NCBI GenBank assembly: GCA_013140935.1
Contig: JABFSD010000907.1
Coordinates: forward strand, 1-7,253
Reading direction: 5' to 3'
DNA from: Acidobacteriota bacterium
Lineage (GTDB): Bacteria; Acidobacteriota; Blastocatellia; RBC074
DNA: 7,253 bases
The first letter of the stretch is position 1. Each line of letters starts with the position of its first letter. The translations under genes were made by a program, and so were the position numbers. This document shows, piece by piece, positions 1-5,019 of this stretch. The notes beneath the pieces were generated by a model. It was not told the origin of the DNA and made no database searches. It saw only the letters and a program-made list of their open reading frames with translations.

Positions 1-85
1 ACAATTTGATCTCCGCCAGCGGCAAGCCCCACGCGACGGGATCCCATACTTTCTGCGCAGCTTTCGTCTCGGTTTTCTGGTTCAT
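1..85 (-). CDS. possible 5' end of an unrecognised protein, cut by the window edge
   Basis: A minus-strand frame opens with ATG at 85-83 and stays open for 28 codons to the window edge. It reads MNQKTETKAAQKVWDP and continues VAWGLPLAEIKL. The composition, with a charged polar start followed by a Trp/Pro-containing segment, looks like a real cytoplasmic N-terminus. There is no Shine-Dalgarno sequence upstream. An in-frame TTG lies directly before the ATG, and the frame closes at a stop at 127-125. The visible residues do not resemble the N-terminus of a hydantoinase B subunit, which would be the expected partner of the gene at 462-2492. I cannot assign a family. The call rests only on an open frame of 28 codons and may be chance. 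Confidence 0.33.
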   Translation of the reverse strand, partial: MNQKTETKAAQKVWDPVAWGLPLAEIKL

Positions 86-116
86 CAACCAGACGTGACT
101 AACTGCGCTTTTTCTA

Positions 117-302
117 TCAACGACTTAGCGGACTCAAACCCGTTCGCTCGAATGTGATTTTGTCGAGGTAGTTAACCCAACCCCAACCATAATCGCCCTT
201 CAGCTACGCCCATCCCTGACCGCAGGTCTTTTTCCGGGAATGTAGAGAGTGCAAAATGTTAGCAAATGCCTCACGCCGCAGGATGCCTTCGCCATATCCA
301 TG
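117..302 (-). pseudogene. possible decayed coding fragment or intergenic repeat
   Basis: Read on the minus strand from 302 to 117, one frame gives HGYGEGILRREAF, then ANILHSLHSRKKTCGQGWA. A TAG at 206-204 interrupts it, and the frame continues LKGDYGWGWVNYLD then KITFERTGLSPLSR before a TGA at 119-117. A further in-frame TAG sits at 305-303, and open sequence continues beyond it. The residue mix on both sides of the internal stop looks protein-like rather than random. No start codon or ribosome binding site is evident. It could be a remnant of an inactivated gene, or a dispersed intergenic repeat that happens to be open in this frame. The family is not recognised, and confidence is low because short open stretches of this size arise by chance. 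Confidence 0.3.
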
Positions 303-351
303 CTAGTACCTTGTCACGTTGAATTTGAGGGGTGGAGAAGCGCAATGACAA

Positions 352-380
352 TGTAGGGCGGATTACTAATCCGCCCTACA
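352..380. repeat. perfect 29-bp palindrome, REP/MITE-like
   Basis: TGTAGGGCGGATTA at 352-365 and TAATCCGCCCTACA at 367-380 are exact reverse complements separated by a single base. A second, outer pair of 7-base arms, TGAGGGG (326-332) and CCCCTCA (381-387), encloses it asymmetrically. A run of five T (388-392) follows directly on the plus strand. A perfect 14-bp arm is far beyond chance in a region this small. The form fits a dispersed REP-like palindrome or a tiny transposon derivative. A terminator acting on plus-strand transcripts is possible but has no upstream plus-strand gene to serve. Confidence 0.8.
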
Positions 381-461
381 CCCCTCATTTTTACCGTGAT
401 GGAGTACTAGGCCAAACTGCGAGCATGGCGATGAGAATCAATTATTGCTTGGGCATAAGCG

Positions 462-2492
462 TCAGGTGCGTTGCAAGATCAAGTTGTAGTCAGCATCCAC
501 TTCGGCCTGCCAGCCCACCGGCACGAGCGTAGTCGAACCGTATTCAAGAACCAGACAAGCGCCTTTGCATTGCGCGCCGGAAGCGAATTGGGCGCGGTCG
601 AAGACAGGAAGGCGCTCCGGCTTGGACGCGAGTACCACCGAGGCAAACCGCTGGGTTGTCGCCACGTGACGCTTCACGCGCGCGACATGCGGTAAGACGG
701 GTTTGTCCGTCAGACCGACCGCGCGTAAACGCACGCTCACGATTTCTACGGCGCGCGTCGCATCGCTGTGGCCATAACGTTCCTGATGAGCGCGATGAAA
801 ATCCGCCAGCACCTCAGGTATGGCAGGCAATTCGAGATCGAAGGATTGTCCGCGATAGCGCAACGCGAGCAGCCGATGTAATTGGGTTTGTCGGGCAGTG
901 AAGCCTTCACCACGCAAATCGCGCAACGCCCGTCGTGTCAGTGCGGCGAAGGCTTCAACAACAAGCGGCGGTATTTTTTCAGACGACGCAACCGGCAACA
1001 TCATGGTTTGCGCGTAATCCTTTACGACATCAGCCAGCAGCACGCCGAGTGCCGAAAACGCACCAGGATAGTGCGGGACGAGAATGCGCGGAATGCGCAA
1101 GGCTTCGGCCAACGCGACGGCATGCAACCCACCTGCGCCGCCAAAACTCACCAACGTAAAGCGACGCGGATCGTAACCGCGTTCAATCGAAACCAATCGC
1201 AGCGCGCGTTCCATATTGGCATTGGCTATGCGCAAAACGCCGAGCGCAGCTTGCGTGCGCGTGACAGGTTTCGTCGCAAACCGATTCATCGCGGTGGCTA
1301 ATCCATCAAGCGCACTGGCCGCACGCACGGCATCGAGTGGCATGATTCCGTCGAGCAAGCCCACGTCTGCAAAGCGCCCCAACACACAGTTGGCATCCGT
1401 CACTGTAGCCCGTGTGCCTTTGCCATAGCACGCCGGGCCGGGGTCTGCGCCAGCGGATTGCGGGCCAACGCGCAACGCACCGCCAGCATCAACATAAGCA
1501 AGTGATCCCCCGCCTGCGCCAACCGTGTGAATATCGAGCGTAGGCACTGCGATTGGTAACCCCGTCAATTGGGCTTCGCGCGTAGTGCACGGCGCGCCGG
1601 CAATCAGCGCTACATCTGTCGAAGTCCCACCCATATCGAACGTCAACAAATCATTAAAACCCGCACGCTGGCCTACGACGGAAGCGGCAATCACTCCGCC
1701 TGCGGGACCGGAAAGAATCGTGCGCACTGGTTCGTACGCAGCCACCTCCGCCGAAATCGAACCGCCGGAAGATTGCATGATTCTGAGTGAGTGCGAAGTT
1801 TTCAGCGCGTGCGTTAAACGATTGAGATATTGGCTAACGCGGGGCGCGAGATAAGCGTTAATGACGACGGTCGAGGTGCGTTCGTATTCGCGATATTCGG
1901 GCAGAATCTCGTGCGCGATGGAAAGCGGTATGCCTAACGGCGCGAGCGAAGCAGCGATTTGTTTTTCGTGATCGGGATGCGCAAAGCCAAAGAGTAAGCT
2001 GATGGCGATAGATTCAACACGCGCGCGTTTGAGCCGCTGCGCAAGCTGTCGCAGTTGCACCTCGTTCAACGGTTCGAGGACGGTTCCGTCGGCAGCAATG
2101 CGCTCATTCACGCCAAACCGCAACTCGGCAGGCACGAGCGGCGCAGGACGCGTAACGGCAAGGTTGTATAAATCCGGGCGCGCTTGCCGACCTATTTCCA
2201 GCACGTCTTCAAAGCTCGCCGTCGTCACGAGCGCCGTGCGTGCGCCTTTGCGTTCGAGCAAAGCATTCGTTGCGACGGTCGTGCCGTGAACAAGATCGAG
2301 TGCGTAACTATCGCCCAATTCAGCGAGCACGCGCGTGATGCCTTGCAAGATAGCTTGCTCAGGTTGCGCAGGCGTCGAAGGCACTTTGAACATCAGCAAA
2401 CGATCATCGGCCAGCGCAATGAAATCAGTGAAAGTCCCGCCCGTGTCTACGCCCAGGCGCAAGGTGCGTTTAGGTAGCTGTTTTTTTCGCAT
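462..2492 (-). CDS. hydantoinase/oxoprolinase family protein, subunit A (HyuA-like)
   Basis: The 676-residue product matches the usual length of the ATP-dependent hydantoinase/5-oxoprolinase A subunit. These enzymes couple ATP hydrolysis to opening of cyclic amides such as hydantoins or 5-oxoproline, usually with a separate B subunit. Visible motifs, numbered from the chosen ATG, are VDTGGTFTDF (15-24, first phosphate-binding loop), HGTTVATNALLERKG (69-83), FDMGGTSTDV (285-294, second phosphate-binding loop), GPACYG (352-357), FGGAGGLHA (450-458) and YRGQSFDLELP (546-556). N-terminal, central and C-terminal domains therefore all appear present. ATG at 2492 was chosen because the family starts shortly before the DTGGTFTD loop. 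A GTG at 2561 would add 23 residues, partly hydrophobic, without support. No clear Shine-Dalgarno precedes the ATG. No B subunit follows within the window. Substrate cannot be assigned; acetophenone carboxylase or other relatives are possible. Confidence 0.93.
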   Translation of the reverse strand: MRKKQLPKRTLRLGVDTGGTFTDFIALADDRLLMFKVPSTPAQPEQAILQGITRVLAELGDSYALDLVHGTTVATNALLERKGARTALVTTASFEDVLEIGRQARPDLYNLAVTRPAPLVPAELRFGVNERIAADGTVLEPLNEVQLRQLAQRLKRARVESIAISLLFGFAHPDHEKQIAASLAPLGIPLSIAHEILPEYREYERTSTVVINAYLAPRVSQYLNRLTHALKTSHSLRIMQSSGGSISAEVAAYEPVRTILSGPAGGVIAASVVGQRAGFNDLLTFDMGGTSTDVALIAGAPCTTREAQLTGLPIAVPTLDIHTVGAGGGSLAYVDAGGALRVGPQSAGADPGPACYGKGTRATVTDANCVLGRFADVGLLDGIMPLDAVRAASALDGLATAMNRFATKPVTRTQAALGVLRIANANMERALRLVSIERGYDPRRFTLVSFGGAGGLHAVALAEALRIPRILVPHYPGAFSALGVLLADVVKDYAQTMMLPVASSEKIPPLVVEAFAALTRRALRDLRGEGFTARQTQLHRLLALRYRGQSFDLELPAIPEVLADFHRAHQERYGHSDATRAVEIVSVRLRAVGLTDKPVLPHVARVKRHVATTQRFASVVLASKPERLPVFDRAQFASGAQCKGACLVLEYGSTTLVPVGWQAEVDADYNLILQRT

Positions 2493-2528
2493 CAAAAAAA
2501 ACTGGAAAATAAATGAAACCAACCCGAC

Positions 2529-2552
2529 CTCGGCGCGTTTAGCGCAACCGAG
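2529..2552. other. small hairpin in the HyuA-like gene leader
   Basis: CTCGG (2529-2533) pairs with CCGAG (2548-2552). An inner CGC/GCG pair extends the stem after a three-base bulge, around the loop GTTTA. It lies 36 bases upstream of the HyuA-like ATG, so it would be in that gene's 5' leader. No regulatory family is recognised. The stem is short and could be coincidental. Confidence 0.35.
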
Positions 2553-2555
2553 TTC

Positions 2556-2617
2556 ACGCACGGCACATCAAGCGAACATTGGGCTCACTGGGGAATCTTC
2601 GGTTGAGTGCCGTGCGT
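2556..2617. repeat. long imperfect inverted repeat between the divergent genes
   Basis: The left arm at 2556-2576 (ACGCACGGCAC, a bulged A, then TCAAGCGAA) pairs with the right arm at 2598-2617 (TTCGGTTGA then GTGCCGTGCGT). That gives 19 base pairs with one G-G mismatch and one bulge around a 21-base loop. The first 11 pairs are perfect and GC-rich. There is no T-run on either side, so it is not a standard terminator. It could be a REP-like element, a leader structure of the HyuA-like gene or a structured RNA. Confidence 0.6.
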
Positions 2618-2873
2618 TAGCCATTTCTATGGCAAGATGCTGTTAGGTACCCTCAAACTTTCACAATACTTGATCGCATCTTTAAGAAACAGGCGAACGA
2701 AATAGCGAACACCAAACCCGTACTCAACTTCCACGCCCCGAAAACACATCCCTGATTTACGCGCGATGTTGCATCTTCACAGGCATCGTTATGTGCGTCG
2801 TTACGGTGGCAGATAATGGCAGTTGCTATGATTACTGTCGAACATGCCACTAATTCAAGACGCTTTGCGCATT

Positions 2874-3455
2874 ATGGATCAAGCATTCCGACAACTCCTG
2901 TCCCTGCACCTGGCACTATTGCTTTGCGGGGGAATGTCGTCGTTGCAAGCGAATGCACAAACGCGCCCTGTTACTACTGCGCCAATCAGTTATATGTTGT
3001 CGCTCAAACAAACCATTGCGACATTGCCGTCAGGTGAAGAAATAAGCGGAGAATTTATTTACACGCTTGCCGCCGCGCATGCAGATGACACGGTGAGTGG
3101 TTCGGTCACTTACACCTTATCTGGTGAAGCGCGACAGGAATTGGCGGCGCTGACCAATCAATCCTTGTCACAAGTGCCAATCGCTCTCACGCAAAAAGAC
3201 GTAACGGCAGAGGTGAAACCGCATACCGACACTTGCGCCAAACTATTGCTTCGCCCTTTTGCGCTACGCTTATTGACAACAGAAGTCTCGTTCAAGGACG
3301 TGGCACTGATGGTTCCCGAACGTGAAGCTCCTTCCCAGTTGAATTCCGCTGAGGAAATAGAAGCCTTGTTTTCGCGCTGGGCGGTTCAGTTAACGACGCA
3401 ACGCGCACGGCGCGGCATCATTTATCACATCAATAGACTGATTCGCGGCGAATGA
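2874..3455 (+). CDS. exported protein, tandem paralogue 1 of an unrecognised family
   Basis: A 193-residue product with a signal peptide: MDQAFR, then a hydrophobic run, with likely cleavage at ANA|QT after residue 28. An upstream ATG at 2844 would add ten residues. I prefer 2874 because it gives a normal-length signal peptide like those of the neighbours, although neither start has a clear ribosome binding site. The mature protein has a conserved core starting GEFIYTLAAAHADDT (59-73), then QVPIALTQKDV (100-110), and ends in a Trp-containing, strongly basic segment, RWAVQLTTQRARRGI. In a gap-free hand alignment, 29 of 55 core residues match the next gene. The single mature cysteine is at about residue 121. 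There are no transmembrane segments beyond the signal and no catalytic motif. The protein is probably periplasmic, surface-associated or secreted; function is unknown. Confidence 0.85.
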   Translation: MDQAFRQLLSLHLALLLCGGMSSLQANAQTRPVTTAPISYMLSLKQTIATLPSGEEISGEFIYTLAAAHADDTVSGSVTYTLSGEARQELAALTNQSLSQVPIALTQKDVTAEVKPHTDTCAKLLLRPFALRLLTTEVSFKDVALMVPEREAPSQLNSAEEIEALFSRWAVQLTTQRARRGIIYHINRLIRGE

Positions 3456-3498
3456 GAGAAGAGACTGGCATCTTCACTCTTAGTTTTATACTCTAAGC

Positions 3499-3532
3499 GG
3501 CCTCATCGTGACCGTATCGGGCAGATGAGGCC
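3499..3532 (+). terminator. hairpin between paralogues 1 and 2, weak terminator candidate
   Basis: GGCCTCATC (3499-3507) and GATGAGGCC (3524-3532) form a perfect 9-bp stem with a 16-base loop, 43 bases after the stop codon of paralogue 1. A run of five T comes only at 3548-3552, too far for a textbook intrinsic terminator. It may be a weak terminator, an mRNA stability element or a leader structure of paralogue 2. Confidence 0.4.
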
Positions 3533-3579
3533 AAGCAATTAAACCCCTTTTTAGGATTAACCCTTATTACTGCATATCG

Positions 3580-3586
3580 AAGGAGG
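3580..3586 (+). promoter_or_regulatory. strong but distant Shine-Dalgarno of paralogue 2
   Basis: AAGGAGG is a near-perfect match to the anti-Shine-Dalgarno sequence, but it ends 14 bases before the ATG at 3601, well beyond the usual 5-9. No in-frame start codon lies closer. A TTG at 3590 is in another frame and reaches a TGA overlapping the ATG after four codons. Confidence 0.6.
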
Positions 3587-3600
3587 CAGTTGAATCGAAT

Positions 3601-4200
3601 ATGAAAACTACACTGACACGTACCGCACTGCTGGCACTGTGCGTCATGAGCCTGAGTTGGTTGGCGCTGGCGCAGGCCCCGCCCGTAACGCCCAAGCCCG
3701 TCGCTTATGGCACGAAAGCCAAACTCGTCATCGCCAAGTTGAAACAAGGCGAGGCCGATGCTTATGAAGTGCGCGGACAATTCACCTATACCCTGACGGC
3801 GGCGAACTCTGACGACACGCTGGTGGGAACCATCAATTACACCTTACCCGAAGACGCGCGCCAAAAAATCGCGGCGATGTCGGGCAAGCCGTTGCAGCAA
3901 GTGCCGACGACGTTCACGCAAAAGAACGTCATTGCCGAATTCCAAAAAGGCACAGGCATGCCGATTGTCCATCTCGAAATCAAATCGTGGGATGCCAACA
4001 TTGTCGGCGTGACGACCCGCTTTGGCCGCATCGTGTTGGATATTCCCGGACGTGAATCGGAAAACACGCGCTACACGACCGCCGAGATGGAAGCCTTGTT
4101 GACGCGCTGGGCCATTCAGATTCGGCGGGGCGCTTCGCGGCGCGGCATCGTGGCGCGCGTTATCAAAGTCATCAACGGCGAAGAAGACCCGAACGGGTAA
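3601..4200 (+). CDS. exported protein, tandem paralogue 2 of an unrecognised family
   Basis: A 199-residue product with a clean signal peptide: MKTTLTR, then a hydrophobic stretch, with cleavage near LALA|QA at residue 24. The core runs from GQFTYTLTAANSDDT (59-73) through QVPTTFTQKNV (100-110). The C-terminal segment has RWAIQIRRGASRRGI (169-183), a basic, probably helical stretch, and ends INGEEDPNG. It is the clearest member of the tandem family. In the same 55-residue core it matches paralogue 1 at 29 positions and paralogue 3 at 21, without gaps. Unlike the other two, it has no cysteine in the mature part. No enzyme motif or known domain is recognisable. The gaps to its neighbours are 145 bases upstream and 179 downstream, both with hairpins, so it may be transcribed partly on its own. 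Confidence 0.9.
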   Translation: MKTTLTRTALLALCVMSLSWLALAQAPPVTPKPVAYGTKAKLVIAKLKQGEADAYEVRGQFTYTLTAANSDDTLVGTINYTLPEDARQKIAAMSGKPLQQVPTTFTQKNVIAEFQKGTGMPIVHLEIKSWDANIVGVTTRFGRIVLDIPGRESENTRYTTAEMEALLTRWAIQIRRGASRRGIVARVIKVINGEEDPNG

Positions 4201-4215
4201 GCACGCTTATTCAAG

Positions 4216-4306
4216 TTTGTGGGAGCCGTGCGGTCGGAATGGCTGTTGGAGTGTGGAGGGGCACCAGACTTCAGCAAGCTGCTTTTCGATGCGCGACTCC
4301 CACAAA
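4216..4306. repeat. 10-bp inverted repeat enclosing 71 bases
   Basis: TTTGTGGGAG (4216-4225) and CTCCCACAAA (4297-4306) are exact reverse complements flanking a 71-base, G-rich interior. AG then TTTTT follows on the plus strand (4308-4312). It begins 16 bases after the stop codon of paralogue 2. The arrangement could be a tiny mobile element with terminal inverted repeats, a structured RNA with a closing stem, or a terminator with an unusually large loop. No known RNA family is recognised. Confidence 0.5.
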
Positions 4307-4332
4307 GTTTTTACCCAACGTCTTTCGTTTTC

Positions 4333-4377
4333 AGCGGCGCAGGTTTGTGTGAACCTTGCGCCGCTCTTGCCGTTTTT
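4333..4377 (+). terminator. terminator-like hairpin just before paralogue 3
   Basis: AGCGGCGCA plus GGTT (4333-4345) pairs with AACC, a bulged T, and TGCGCCGCT (4352-4365) around the loop TGTGTG. This is a 13-bp GC-rich stem. CTTGCCG and a TTTTT run (4373-4377) follow. The run ends two bases before the ATG at 4380. The shape is that of an intrinsic terminator, although the spacer before the T-run is longer than ideal. If active, it would end transcripts from paralogue 2 and could attenuate expression of paralogue 3. Confidence 0.6.
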
Positions 4378-4379
4378 AG

Positions 4380-4985
4380 ATGAAAAGAAATTACGACAGG
4401 CTGATGCGATGTGCGTGGCTGTGCTTGCCTCTTATCTGGCCTCTTATCTGTTTGAACATTTCAGTTAGCGCGCAAACTACTTCAGCCGACCCGGAAGCGC
4501 CTGCGCGCAAACCGCTGACGCTGCTTTCCCTGCCCAAACTCGCGCCCGTCAAATGGACAGGCCCAGATGGCAAAGAAATCAAGCTGCGCGGACAGTTGGC
4601 CTTCGCCGTCACCCAGGCCAACGAAGACGATACGCTGACAGGCTGGATGCTCTATCTATTGCCCGACGAGCAGCGCGAACTTCTGGCGAAACATACCGAA
4701 CAACCGGTGAAAAGCATCCCGCCTTACTTGATGCAAACCAACGTCGCTGCTTCGTGGATGAAAGATACGAGTTGTCCTTCCCCGAAAATAGAAACCAACG
4801 CTTTGGCTTTTGAAATACTCGGCGGCAAAATTCACTTCAATCGCGCTACCCTTGAGTTTCGTGAAACGCAGGATTACCTGCCCCAACTGGTCTGTCATTG
4901 GACGCGCCAACTCAACACGCGCAAGCAACGACGTTCGATTATCGCTGCCATCAATCGCGCGTTAACTGGCGGCGACCCGGAATGA
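4380..4985 (+). CDS. exported protein, tandem paralogue 3 of an unrecognised family (divergent)
   Basis: A 201-residue product. The signal peptide MKRNYDRLMRCAW continues into a hydrophobic stretch ending ISVSA|QT (residue 31). A second in-frame ATG at 4404 would give a shorter but still plausible signal. Neither start has a good ribosome binding site, and a terminator-like T-run ends just before the first. The family core is recognisable at GQLAFAVTQANEDDT (71-85), with SIPPYLMQTNV (112-122) following. The basic C-terminal segment is HWTRQLNTRKQRRS (173-186), then a short helix-like tail ending GGDPE. Cysteines at about 132 and 172 remain in the mature part; the first aligns with the lone cysteine of paralogue 1. 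This is the most divergent copy. It is followed after only 34 bases by the next gene, with which it is probably co-transcribed. Function is unknown. Confidence 0.86.
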   Translation: MKRNYDRLMRCAWLCLPLIWPLICLNISVSAQTTSADPEAPARKPLTLLSLPKLAPVKWTGPDGKEIKLRGQLAFAVTQANEDDTLTGWMLYLLPDEQRELLAKHTEQPVKSIPPYLMQTNVAASWMKDTSCPSPKIETNALAFEILGGKIHFNRATLEFRETQDYLPQLVCHWTRQLNTRKQRRSIIAAINRALTGGDPE

Positions 4986-5019
4986 ATCCAATTGGCTGTC
5001 ACTGGCGGATTACCTTTAC

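Larger units (their letters stand above)
86..461. other. gene-poor intergenic region downstream of the HyuA-like gene
   Basis: These 376 bases lie between the possible edge gene and the stop codon of the HyuA-like gene. No intact gene is visible on either strand. The region holds a broken minus-strand coding-like stretch (117-302) and a perfect palindrome with outer arms and a T-run (326-392). Neither provides a convincing minus-strand rho-independent terminator for the HyuA-like gene, because no T-run follows the palindrome when it is read in that direction. Confidence 0.6.
2493..2873. other. divergent intergenic region
   Basis: This gap separates the leftward HyuA-like gene from the rightward secreted-protein cluster, so promoters for both should lie here. 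Besides the two hairpins at 2529-2552 and 2556-2617, I see a TATGAT hexamer at 2827-2832 that could be a -10 element for the plus-strand cluster. No good -35 box lies at the right distance. A 40-codon minus-strand open frame (2749-2627) is present but has no ribosome binding site and is not called as a gene. Confidence 0.5.

Noticed and set aside
332..2646. Several plus-strand open frames of 66-139 codons opposite the HyuA-like gene
   Set aside because: They lie antisense to, or mostly within, a full-length protein with clear family motifs. Their translations are Arg/Ser/Ala-rich with no domains, as expected from the complement of a GC-rich gene.
2653..2850. Minus-strand 65-codon frame in the divergent gap
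   Set aside because: It has no ribosome binding site and no homology I recognise, and another frame is also open over the same DNA. This is better explained by a repeat or remnant.
3456..3600. TATACT at 3487-3492 as a -10 promoter element for paralogue 2
   Set aside because: It matches five of six consensus bases, but no -35-like sequence lies at suitable spacing, and the downstream hairpin makes the context ambiguous.
4217..4468. Plus-strand 83-codon frame spanning the gap before paralogue 3
   Set aside because: It runs through the inverted-repeat element and the terminator-like hairpin into paralogue 3 in another frame, has no ribosome binding site and looks incidental.
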